A stretch of DNA of 64,000 bases, from assembly GCF_900115005.1 (NCBI RefSeq), contig NZ_FOUY01000012.1, forward strand, positions 1 to 64,000. Direction: 5' to 3'. This stretch comes from Pseudonocardia ammonioxydans (GTDB lineage: Bacteria > Actinomycetota > Actinomycetes > Mycobacteriales > Pseudonocardiaceae). Under the pieces are notes generated by a model. That model was not told the DNA's origin. It was given only the letters and a program-made list of their open reading frames with translations, and did not search any database. This document shows positions 34,772-42,265 of the stretch, piece by piece (the first letter of the stretch is position 1; the number at the start of each line of letters is the position of its first letter). The position numbers were made by a program, and so were the translations under genes.

Positions 34772-35988
34772 CGGACCGCCCGGCAGCGCTGGGCGAGAGC
34801 GAGCAGCCGGGATGACCGCGCACCAGTGGAAACCGGGGCGCGGCGGTGCATCGTCTTGACCGCTTCGCGCACAACGGCGCTGTGCCGGACGAGGGCAGGT
34901 GCCGTGCGCTCGGCCTCGAGCAGGAGATCCACCGCGTCATCGTCGCGGGCCAGGTAGGAGAGCGCACGCGCGAGGTCGATCAGGTGCGTCACCTGGCGTT
35001 CGGCCGGGAGATGAGCGACGTCGACGTTCTCGCCTCGACGCACGACCCATGTCATGTCGCCGAGATCGAGGCCGGCCGAGAGCCGGTGGAGCTCGACGTT
35101 TGTCGGCCCGAACCCGGTCTGCCAGTAGTTGCCATCCTCGCCGAGTCGGGTCGCCGATTGCTCGGCGTGCCCGAGCAGCTCGGTCGCGACGGCCCGGTCC
35201 TGGCGACGAGCGGCCGCGACCGCGGTACGCAGATGCAGCATTCCGAGCAGGCTCAGGGCGTTCGGATCTCCGGCGGCGACCTGCGGGCCCAACCAGTGCG
35301 CCGCTGTCTCACCGAGGCTCAGGGCGTCGTCGTAGCGGCCGACGGCGAGTAGCGCGTGTGTGGCGGCCCGCGCCGCGGACGCGAGCACGAGTGCGTCGTC
35401 GGCCTCGTCGGCTGCCTTCATCGCTCGCTCCGCGGCGATCCACGACAGGTCGGCCTCGCCGACCTTGCTCAGCGTGGTCGCGGCCAGGTGATGGGTGCGG
35501 GCGGACATCGCCCACGCCCGCCGGCGGCCTCCGTCGTCGAGATCGGAGGCGGCGTCTTCGAGCTGCTGGGCCGCGCGAATGAGCCGTGGGAGCCGCTCGA
35601 CGACTTCGCCGATCCGTCCGCGCTGGTAGTCGGCCCACAAGAACTCGACGAGTTGCTCGGCGCGAGCGAGATCGGGCTGCCGCCCATCGCTCGGTGGGGC
35701 GAACAGGACCCGAGAGAGCCGGCCGGGTGCCATGAGCGCGTCGCGGATAGCAGGGATGTCGTCGCGTTCCTCGTCCTCCTCCATGAGAACGGGCTGTCCC
35801 ATGAGGTCGCCGAGCGTGACCCGCAGTGCGCGGGCCAGTTCGGTCAGGAGATCGACACGGCGCATCTGCCGCTCGCCACGCTCGATCTTGCTCAGCCAGT
35901 CGGTGCTCCTACCGACGAGGCCGGCGAGCTGGCTCTGCGTGTAGCCGCGACGTTGCCGGTAGAACGCGATCCGCTCCCCGATCTGCAT
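34768..35988 (-). CDS. XRE-family regulator with TPR-like C-terminal domain
   Basis: 406 residues. N-terminal XRE helix-turn-helix (about 1-60): IGERIAFYRQRRGYTQSQLAGLVGRS and WLSKIERGERQMRR. The rest is all-helical with repeated Ala/Leu-rich pairs (LATELLGHAEQSATRLGE, LLEAERTAPALVRHSAVV), resembling tetratricopeptide repeats that bind a peptide or small signal. The ATG at 35988 is chosen at the start of the helix-turn-helix; ATGs at 36009 and 36012 are alternatives. It is coupled to the flavoprotein, suggesting a switch controlling excision or transfer. Confidence 0.75.
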   Translation of the reverse strand: MQIGERIAFYRQRRGYTQSQLAGLVGRSTDWLSKIERGERQMRRVDLLTELARALRVTLGDLMGQPVLMEEDEERDDIPAIRDALMAPGRLSRVLFAPPSDGRQPDLARAEQLVEFLWADYQRGRIGEVVERLPRLIRAAQQLEDAASDLDDGGRRRAWAMSARTHHLAATTLSKVGEADLSWIAAERAMKAADEADDALVLASAARAATHALLAVGRYDDALSLGETAAHWLGPQVAAGDPNALSLLGMLHLRTAVAAARRQDRAVATELLGHAEQSATRLGEDGNYWQTGFGPTNVELHRLSAGLDLGDMTWVVRRGENVDVAHLPAERQVTHLIDLARALSYLARDDDAVDLLLEAERTAPALVRHSAVVREAVKTMHRRAPVSTGARSSRLLALAQRCRAVR

Positions 35989-36071
35989 CTCGTCACCCGC
36001 TCCGCGCATCACTTCAGGCTACCGCGCCCCGGCGTCCCGAACGGGCTGTCGCACAGCTGCCCTGGTGGACA

Positions 36072-37310
36072 TCAGGAATCCGCCCACGCCGCGTCCATGA
36101 CAGCGGCTCCGGCCGGGTGCAGCTCTCCGCGAGCCACATAGATGTCGGTCAGCGTGCTGATCTTGGCGTGACCGGTGAGATCCGCCTTCTGCCGATCGGT
36201 GAGAATTCCGGAGTCGTGCCAGATCGTCGCCGCCGTCTTACGGAACGTGTGGCTGGTGACCGGCCAGTCCATTCCGGCGGATTTGCGGGCATCTCGAATA
36301 TAGGTAGCCATATTGTTGGGGTCCTTCCACCCCAGCCCTCCGTCCACGGACGCAGCAGGAAACACCGGAACCTCCGGACCATGGTTCTCACGGTTCCTCA
36401 ACATCGTCACGACGAACTGCGGGAGAGGAACAATGCGAAGTGACGTTTCCGTCTTGCCATCGTGTCGCTGCAGCCCCTTCCCGCGATGACGGACGATGTT
36501 GCCCGTGATCGCAACAATCGGGACGGCGCGCATCGCGTCACCGTCGACCACGGGCACGCCCTCGAGGTCGACGTCGCACCAGCGCACCCCGAGCGCCTCG
36601 CCGATCCGGACGCCGGTACCGATCATGAAAGTCACGATTTCGGGGAGGTCCCGCCGACGAGCCTTCTTCTGCTCGCGCGCTTCCTCGACATTCTCCGATG
36701 CGCCTGCCATCCAGTCGAGAAACCGGCGTCGCTCGGTACCGGTGAGGGCGCGTGGCTTCCGCGAACCCTTCTCGATCGGATCGAGGTGGCGGACCGGGTT
36801 GTCCGGGATCGCCTCATGCTGCGCGGCCACACGCAAAATGAGCGAAACGATGGTGCGTACCGTCTTGCGAGATTCGGCGCTGTGCCGCGGCGAGAGCGAT
36901 GCGAAGAACCCGTCGAAGCGCGACACTGTGCACTCATAGAGCCGCCACTGCCCGATCGCCGGGAGGATCACCGACCGCAATCGCTGCCGGTACAGATCTG
37001 CGGTCGTCACAGCACGGGCGCCGTCGGCGACCTGCGCGTCGAGCTTCACCAGCCACAGCTCAGCCGCACGCTCGAACGTGTGCTCCGGCCGCAGCGGCGC
37101 GACAGCGACGCTGCGAGTACGAGTGCGGATCTCATCTTGGATGGCGCGTGACGCCGCCGCCTTCGTCGAGCCGGCACGCTCGATCCAGCGTGTGACGCCG
37201 TCGAAGTCCCGAAATCTGCAGCGCGCGACGTAGCTTCCGGCCCGGGAGCCCGCGCGCTGCTTGATCCATATCCCGCCGTGAGTTCCCATCGGCAGCGGTG
37301 GTCGCGCCAT
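36072..37310 (-). CDS. Tyrosine site-specific integrase
   Basis: 412 residues from the ATG at 37310; a TTG at 37403 would add 31 residues. An N-terminal arm-binding region (about 10-60) and core-binding SAM-like domain (about 78-170) precede a catalytic domain with Arg235 (TGVRIGEAL), Lys286 (HDGKTETS), His354 and Arg357 (TSHTFRK), His381 (LTGHAKIS) and Tyr391 (TDIYVA). All tyrosine-recombinase residues are present. The gene starts about 115 bp from the 3' end of the tRNA and is transcribed away from it, the standard layout of an element inserted into a tRNA gene. Confidence 0.9.
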   Translation of the reverse strand: MARPPLPMGTHGGIWIKQRAGSRAGSYVARCRFRDFDGVTRWIERAGSTKAAASRAIQDEIRTRTRSVAVAPLRPEHTFERAAELWLVKLDAQVADGARAVTTADLYRQRLRSVILPAIGQWRLYECTVSRFDGFFASLSPRHSAESRKTVRTIVSLILRVAAQHEAIPDNPVRHLDPIEKGSRKPRALTGTERRRFLDWMAGASENVEEAREQKKARRRDLPEIVTFMIGTGVRIGEALGVRWCDVDLEGVPVVDGDAMRAVPIVAITGNIVRHRGKGLQRHDGKTETSLRIVPLPQFVVTMLRNRENHGPEVPVFPAASVDGGLGWKDPNNMATYIRDARKSAGMDWPVTSHTFRKTAATIWHDSGILTDRQKADLTGHAKISTLTDIYVARGELHPAGAAVMDAAWADS

Positions 37311-37423
37311 CCATAAACCGTCCGTCGCGCGTGCCCACGGATAGTTTCCGTGGGGTTTCCGTGTGGCCTGATCACCATACGACGTCGTCTGTGTCGACAG
37401 CAAGGCTATGAACTGGGGGTTTG

Positions 37424-37498
37424 TGCGGCGGGCCGGGCTCGAACCGGCAACCTGACGGGTTATGAGTCCGCTGCTCTGACCAATTGAGCTACCGCCGC
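37424..37498 (-). tRNA. tRNA with CAU anticodon (elongator Met or Ile2), integration target
   Basis: A complete cloverleaf can be drawn on the minus strand: acceptor GCGGCGG pairs with CCGCCGC, D-arm GCTC/GAGC, anticodon loop CTCATAA, T-arm GCCGG-TTCGAGC-CCGGC and discriminator A. CCA is not encoded. The anticodon stem GCGGA/CCCGT has one A-C mismatch at the loop end and a G-U at the other. Because CAU may be decoded as Met or, after lysidine modification, Ile, the amino acid is left open. Its 3' end faces the integrase, so it is the presumed attachment site. Confidence 0.85.
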
Positions 37499-37616
37499 TC
37501 GTCCTCGGAGATTAGCGGACCGGACCGCTCCTGCTGCAGCGTCCCTGCCGGGAGTACGACGGTTCGCGACCGGATCACCCGACCGGGAACGCCGGCCGTT
37601 GTCTAGGTTGTCCCGG

Positions 37617-38483
37617 ATGCGGCTCGGCTACCTCACCCACGTCACGGGAGACGACCCCGCGCGGGCATACCGCGAGACCGTCGAGCTCGCCGTACGGGCC
37701 GAGGAGCTCGGCTACGACTCGTTCTGGGTGGCCCAGCACCACGACGGCCACCTGGGTGGACGGCTGCCCTCCCCGCTGGTGCTGCTGGCCGCCGTGGCCG
37801 AGCGGACCCGGCTGATCCGGCTGGGCACCGCGGTCGTGGCGCTGCCCCTCGAGGACCCGCGCCGCCTCGCCGAGGACGCCACCGTGCTCGACGCGCTCTC
37901 CGGCGGGCGCCTCGAGCTGGGCATCGGCGCCGGGGCGGACGCCACGGCGTCGCAGCGTTTCGGGCGCCGCTACGACGACCGGCACACCGACACCGTCGCC
38001 ACCCTCGACGTGCTGCTGGAGCTGCTCCCCACCGCCCTCGCCGAACAGCGGACCTGGTGGGCGACCGCGTCCGCCGTGGACGCCGCCGCGGCCCGCGGGC
38101 TGGGGCTCCTGTCCGGCATGCCGCCGTCCGCCGACGCCCGCGTCGTACCCGACCTGGCCCGGTACTGGACCTACGCGCGCGGGGTGCCCCGGGTCGCGCT
38201 GTCCCGGCCGCTGCCGGCGGGGCACTCCATCGGCCGGATCATCGACGACCTGCTCGCCGACCCCGCCCTGCCGTGGGCCGGCGAGGTCGTCGTGCAGGCG
38301 CAACCCTCGACCGCCCCCGCCGACGTGCACCGGGAGGTGCTGGAACGGACCGCGCACTACGTACGGCCGTTCCTCGGCGTCGCCGGTCCGGCCCATCCGG
38401 CGCCGGCGCTGCAGCCGGCCGAGCCCGACGACGATCTCCCGCCGCTGCTGCGGCCGCGGCCGGTGCTGCGGGGCCCGAGGTAG
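37617..38483 (+). CDS. Luciferase-like flavin-dependent oxidoreductase
   Basis: 288-residue LLM-family protein: RLGYLTHVTGDDPARAY at the start, SFWVAQHHDGH near 43, RLIRLGTAVVALPLEDPRRLAEDATVLDALSGGRLELGIGAG split over 70-105. The family uses FMN or F420. The usual C-terminal portion is short and ends in a Pro/Asp-rich tail. The ATG at 37617 is chosen because the upstream frame has no conserved residues. It stands alone, in the first position after the tRNA, in DNA that is clearly GC-richer than the element. Confidence 0.75.
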   Translation: MRLGYLTHVTGDDPARAYRETVELAVRAEELGYDSFWVAQHHDGHLGGRLPSPLVLLAAVAERTRLIRLGTAVVALPLEDPRRLAEDATVLDALSGGRLELGIGAGADATASQRFGRRYDDRHTDTVATLDVLLELLPTALAEQRTWWATASAVDAAAARGLGLLSGMPPSADARVVPDLARYWTYARGVPRVALSRPLPAGHSIGRIIDDLLADPALPWAGEVVVQAQPSTAPADVHREVLERTAHYVRPFLGVAGPAHPAPALQPAEPDDDLPPLLRPRPVLRGPR

Positions 38484-38621
38484 CGGCTCGGGCCGCCGCC
38501 GCACCCCGGCTCACCCGGGCGTGACCTGCGCCACTGCCGGCTTGACCGCGGGGTCGGTCCGCCCGTGTAGTAGCGATGGATCGTGGCGTGGAGTCATGCC
38601 TGGCCGGGTTGTGGAGGAACG

Positions 38622-38711
38622 ATGCTGGGGTCGGGCTTCTTCGGAACCCGGCGTCGACACGTGGACCTGATGCGGACCCCCGCCTACACCTGTCGTCCTT
38701 CGTCGCTCTGA
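38622..38711 (+). CDS. Cys-containing leader peptide (attenuation leader)
   Basis: 29-codon reading frame behind an excellent ribosome site (GGAGGA, 5 bp upstream). The product ends RRRHVDLMRTPAYTCRPSSL in spirit: the RHVDLMR core followed by a Cys near the end matches the actinobacterial putative leader peptides that precede sulfur-metabolism genes (recalled pattern). Slow decoding of the Cys codon TGT at low cysteine would stall the ribosome just before the hairpin at 38719-38739. The peptide probably serves only as a sensor controlling the monooxygenase 58 bp downstream. Confidence 0.72.
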   Translation: MLGSGFFGTRRRHVDLMRTPAYTCRPSSL

Positions 38712-38718
38712 CTAGCCA

Positions 38719-38739
38719 CCGCGGGCCGTGGGCCTGCGG
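38719..38739 (+). promoter_or_regulatory. Attenuator hairpin between leader peptide and monooxygenase
   Basis: CCGCGGGCC-gtg-GGCCTGCGG, a 9-bp stem with one mismatch, beginning 8 bp after the leader stop and ending 29 bp before the monooxygenase start. Its place fits either a terminator or a ribosome-site sequestering structure of a cysteine-responsive attenuator. Confidence 0.5.
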
Positions 38740-38768
38740 TCCCTCCGCGTCGAAGGACCCCCGTCACC

Positions 38769-40160
38769 ATGGCCACGAGCCGCATTCAGTTCAACGCGTT
38801 CGACATGTCGTGCATCATGCACCAGTCCCCCGGGCTGTGGGCCCGGCCCGGTGACCAGTCGGTCCGCTACAAGGACCTCGACTACTGGGTCGACCTGGCG
38901 AAGACGCTCGAGGCCGCGAAGTTCGACGGCCTGTTCATCGCCGATGTGCTCGGCGTCTACGACACCTACCAGGGCTCCCACGACGCGTCGGTACGCCGCG
39001 CGATGCAGGTCCCGGTGCACGATCCGACCATCCAGATCTCGGCCATGGCCGCCGCCACCGAGAAGCTCGGCTTCGGCGTCACCGTCTCGGCCACCTACGA
39101 GCAGCCCTACGCGCTCGCCCGGCGCTTCAGCACCCTCGACCACCTGACCAAGGGCCGCGTCGCCTGGAACATCGTCACCAGCTACCTCGACGGCGCGGCC
39201 CGCAACCTGGGCCTGGAACGTCAGATCTCCCAGGACGAGCGCTACGAGATCGCCGAGGAGGTCGTCGACGTCTGCTACCAGCTCTGGGAGAGCTCCTGGC
39301 AGGACGACGCCGTCGTCGCCGACCGCGAGAACCAGGTCTACGCCGACCCGTCGAAGGTGCACGAGATCGGTCACAAGGGCACCTACTTCACCGTCCCCGG
39401 CATCCACCTGTCCGAGCCGTCGCCGCAGCGCACCCCCGTGATCTGGCAGGCGGGCACCTCGCCGCGCGGGCGCGCGTTCGCGGCGCGGCACGCCGAGGCG
39501 GTGTTCACCGTCGCCCCGACCACCACCACCCTGCGCACCTACGTCGACGACATCCGCCGGATCGCCGGTGAGGAGGGCCGCGACCCGCGCAGCGTCAAGA
39601 TCTTCACCGAGATCACGATCGTCACGGCCGCCACCGACCGCGAGGCGCACGACGAGTACCAGGAGATGCTGTCCTGGACCGACTACGAGGGCGCACTCGC
39701 CTTCTACGCCGGGGTGACCGGCATCGACCTCTCGCAACTCGACCCGCACCAGCCGCTGGAGTACGTCGACACCGACTCCGCCCGCTTCGCACTGGAGATC
39801 TTCTCCAAGGCCGACCCGGACCGCACCTGGACGCCCGACGAGGTCGCCAAGTTCGTCGGCATCGGGGCGATGGGGCCCGTCCTGGTCGGCTCCCCGCAGA
39901 CCGTCGCCGACGAGCTCGAGCGCTGGATCGACGACGCCGACATCGACGGCTTCAACCTCGCCTATGCCGTCACCCCCGGCACCTTCGAGGACTTCGCCGA
40001 GTTCATCGTCCCCGAACTCCAGCGCCGCGGCCGCTACTGGAACGACTACGACGAGTCGACGACCGTTCGCGAGCGTCTCCACGGGGTCGGGAACAAGCGC
40101 GTCCGCGACGACCACCCCGCCGCCGTCCACCGGCGCCGGCTTCCCGGGGCCGCATCCTGA
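38769..40160 (+). CDS. NtaA/SnaA/DszA-type FMN-dependent monooxygenase
   Basis: 463 residues of the LLM subgroup that includes nitrilotriacetate monooxygenase and the sulfone monooxygenase DszA. Conserved runs include FDGLFIADVLGVYDTYQG near 53-70, ATYEQPYALARRFSTLDHLTKGRVAWNIVTSY near 106-137 and QAGTSPRGRAFAARHAEAVF near 225. It would use reduced FMN from a separate reductase, none of which is adjacent. The leader peptide upstream suggests its substrate is an organosulfur compound from which sulfur is released, but the substrate cannot be read from sequence. The stop lies within a short tandem repeat. Confidence 0.82.
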   Translation: MATSRIQFNAFDMSCIMHQSPGLWARPGDQSVRYKDLDYWVDLAKTLEAAKFDGLFIADVLGVYDTYQGSHDASVRRAMQVPVHDPTIQISAMAAATEKLGFGVTVSATYEQPYALARRFSTLDHLTKGRVAWNIVTSYLDGAARNLGLERQISQDERYEIAEEVVDVCYQLWESSWQDDAVVADRENQVYADPSKVHEIGHKGTYFTVPGIHLSEPSPQRTPVIWQAGTSPRGRAFAARHAEAVFTVAPTTTTLRTYVDDIRRIAGEEGRDPRSVKIFTEITIVTAATDREAHDEYQEMLSWTDYEGALAFYAGVTGIDLSQLDPHQPLEYVDTDSARFALEIFSKADPDRTWTPDEVAKFVGIGAMGPVLVGSPQTVADELERWIDDADIDGFNLAYAVTPGTFEDFAEFIVPELQRRGRYWNDYDESTTVRERLHGVGNKRVRDDHPAAVHRRRLPGAAS

Positions 40161-40224
40161 CCACGAAGTCGGCTGACCGCCTCGTCGGCCTGACCACGTC
40201 GTCAGCCCTGACCACGTCGTCGCC
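40157..40224. repeat. Short tandem repeat, four units of CTGACC-containing 16-18-mers
   Basis: Four consecutive units begin CTGACCACGAAGTCG, CTGACCGCCTCGTCG, CTGACCACGTCGTCA and CTGACCACGTCGTCG, with 16-18 bp spacing. They start at the stop codon of the monooxygenase and fill the gap to the convergent ribokinase gene. Units contain both GAC and GTC cores. Function unknown; slippage is likely. Confidence 0.6.
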
Positions 40225-40233
40225 GGGCCCGGA

Positions 40234-41139
40234 TCAGCCCTCGTAGCCGTCCAGCACGGCAGGGGTCAACGACGGCCGTCCACCCACCCGTCCGACGGTG
40301 TCCGCGGCCGCTGCCGTCCCGGCCCGCAACGCGCGACCGGGCCCGTGCCCGGCCCGCAGCGCGACGGTCAGCGCCGCGGTCATCGCGTCCCCACCCCCGG
40401 TGGTGTCGACGACGTCGACCTCGGCGAGCGGTTCGGTGCGCTCCCCGCCGTCCCAGACGGCGACGTTGCCGGCGCCCTCCGCCCCGAGCACCACCAGCCC
40501 CGGCCCGCGGCGTCGCAGCCGGCGGGCCGCGCTCAACGCGGGCCGCGCGTCCTCGGGCTGCTCGCCGGTCAGCAGGCCGGCCTCCGCCGGGTCCGCGCGG
40601 AGCACGTCGACCAGGGTGAGCAGCTCGTCGGCGTGTTCGGCGTCGGGTGCGCCGTCGAGCACCGTCCGCGCGCCGCGGCCACGGGCGGCCCGGGCGGCCT
40701 CGAGCAGCGCCGCGCCCGGCTGCTGGGCCTGCAGCACGACCGTGTCGGCGGTGTGCACGGGCTCCGCGCGGGCGACGTCGCCGGCCCGCACCAGCACCGG
40801 CTCCGGAAGGTCCTCCAGGTAGCGCCACGCCCCGCCCCGTTCCAGGCACTCCACGATCAGCCCGGTCGACGCGCCCCGCCGTCGCACGACCGCCGAGGTG
40901 TCCACGCCACTGTCGCGGGCCTGCACGAGCAGGTCGTCGGCGACGGCGTCGTCCCCGACCGCCGCGACCAGCGCGACCGGGGCGCCCAGCTGCGCCACCG
41001 CGACCGCACAGTTCGCGCCCTTGCCGCCCAGCAGCTCCCGGCGGCCGGTCACCGCCGCCGCGCTGCCCGCCTCCGGCAGCCCGTCGATCCGCAGGACCAG
41101 GTCCCGCGCGAGCTGGCCCACGACCGCGACTCCACCCAC
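40234..41139 (-). CDS. PfkB-family carbohydrate kinase (ribokinase-like)
   Basis: 301 residues. Early Gly pair LLGGKGANCAVAVAQLG near 37-52 binds sugar, and DTTGGGDAMTAAL near 240 is the anion hole and catalytic Asp region; ribokinases usually have DTTGAGD, here Ala is replaced by Gly. It phosphorylates a sugar such as ribose with ATP. It lies just downstream of, and in the same direction as, the ADP-ribosylglycohydrolase gene, so it may phosphorylate ribose or ribosides released from ADP-ribose. A hairpin separates the two. Start is the GTG at 41139. Confidence 0.82.
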   Translation of the reverse strand: MGGVAVVGQLARDLVLRIDGLPEAGSAAAVTGRRELLGGKGANCAVAVAQLGAPVALVAAVGDDAVADDLLVQARDSGVDTSAVVRRRGASTGLIVECLERGGAWRYLEDLPEPVLVRAGDVARAEPVHTADTVVLQAQQPGAALLEAARAARGRGARTVLDGAPDAEHADELLTLVDVLRADPAEAGLLTGEQPEDARPALSAARRLRRRGPGLVVLGAEGAGNVAVWDGGERTEPLAEVDVVDTTGGGDAMTAALTVALRAGHGPGRALRAGTAAAADTVGRVGGRPSLTPAVLDGYEG

Positions 41140-41182
41140 CGGTTCGGCACCTCGCCTTCCGCGGCGCCGGAAATGCGCCGCA

Positions 41183-41206
41183 CCCGCACCGCCTACCCGG
41201 TGCGGG
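41183..41206 (-). terminator. Hairpin between ADP-ribosylglycohydrolase and ribokinase genes
   Basis: CCCGCACCG-cctacc-CGGTGCGGG, a 9-bp perfect stem in the 114-bp gap. It could end or attenuate transcription from the ADP-ribosylglycohydrolase gene before the kinase. Confidence 0.55.
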
Positions 41207-41253
41207 CCCGTTCCGCACCACCACCCGCGCCCGGCACCGCTCCGGGCCGGCTG

Positions 41254-42201
41254 TCACACACACCTGCGGGCCCGCTTCGACCGGCCCTCGGTCGTCGCCT
41301 CCGCCAGCGCGACCAGGTCGTCCCCGCGCAGCCCCGGCCACCCGTGCACGTCCGTCCTCCAACGTTGCGGTACCGCCGAGGCGCCGAATCGGGCCCCGAG
41401 CAGGGCGCCCGCGATCGCGGCGACGGTGTCGGTGTCCCCGCCACCGCGGACGGCGGCGACCGCACCGTCGGCGTAGGACGACGCATTTTGTACCGCCGCC
41501 CAGGCCCCGAACAGGGCGGCGACGACCCAGCCGTTGTTGCGCGCGTAGGAGCTCGCCGGCTGCGCGACCGATTCGTCCAGGTAGGCCGTCCACTGCGGAT
41601 CCACGCGGGCGAGCCCGGCCCGCAGGTCGACGGTTCCGGTGCGTACGGCGTGGTCGATCGTCAGGCACCACAACGCGCAGGCCTCCCCCGCGACCGGGTC
41701 GTGGTGGGTCAGCGCGCTGACCGCGTGCGCCGCCTGGACGATCGCGTCCGGATCGGCGAGGTGGGCCAGGGCCACCGGCGCGGTGCGCATCAGCGACCCG
41801 TTCCCGGCACTGCGGCCGGTGCGCCGGTGCACCTCGACGGCCCGGTCCCGCATCCGCGCCGACGACCCCGGCCCCGGGCGCAGACCGGTGAGCACCGCGC
41901 GGGTGTGGACGCCCACGTCGGGCGGGCCGGTCACGAACCACTCCAGGAACCCGTCGGCGATCGCGTCCAGCGCGTCCGGGGTGCGCAGGTCCGCACCCGC
42001 CGCGGCGACGCGGGCGATCGCGCAGGTCATCTCGGTGTCGTCGCTCCACTGCCCGGGGGCGTAGTCGCCCAGGCCGCCGCCGAGCATCGCGGGCTCCCCG
42101 GCGAGCGGACGGGAGCCGTACTCGTAGGGCACCCCCAGCGCGTCCCCGCACGCCGCGCCCAGCAGCGTGCCCGCCGCCCGGTCCCTCGCGTCCCGATCCA
42201 T
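41254..42201 (-). CDS. ADP-ribosylglycohydrolase (DraG/ARH family)
   Basis: 315 residues. Opening LLGAACGDALGVPYEYG is typical of the family. The magnesium-binding residues appear as WSDDTEM near 52 and GGGDTDTVAAIAGALLG near 255. These enzymes remove ADP-ribose from proteins, nucleic acids or ADP-ribosylated small molecules. It diverges from an NrtR regulator over a 64-bp region with matched TTAGC/GCTAA sites, linking it to NAD or ADP-ribose sensing. No partner ADP-ribosyltransferase (DraT type) is nearby. Confidence 0.85.
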   Translation of the reverse strand: MDRDARDRAAGTLLGAACGDALGVPYEYGSRPLAGEPAMLGGGLGDYAPGQWSDDTEMTCAIARVAAAGADLRTPDALDAIADGFLEWFVTGPPDVGVHTRAVLTGLRPGPGSSARMRDRAVEVHRRTGRSAGNGSLMRTAPVALAHLADPDAIVQAAHAVSALTHHDPVAGEACALWCLTIDHAVRTGTVDLRAGLARVDPQWTAYLDESVAQPASSYARNNGWVVAALFGAWAAVQNASSYADGAVAAVRGGGDTDTVAAIAGALLGARFGASAVPQRWRTDVHGWPGLRGDDLVALAEATTEGRSKRARRCV

Positions 42202-42211
42202 GACGCCTCCA

Positions 42212-42255
42212 TTAGCTCACCTTCGCGCTAACAAATAAGAGCACTACTGCGCTAA
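42212..42255. promoter_or_regulatory. NrtR-type operator region
   Basis: TTAGC-N10-GCTAA at 42212-42231 forms a 20-bp palindromic site, and a further GCTAA half site lies at 42251-42255. They sit between the divergent ADP-ribosylglycohydrolase and NrtR genes in an AT-rich patch (ACAAATAAGAG). The structure resembles NrtR operators, which are palindromes of about 21 bp built on TTAG ends. It probably serves both directions. Confidence 0.65.
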
Positions 42256-42265
42256 CTTGTCCAGC

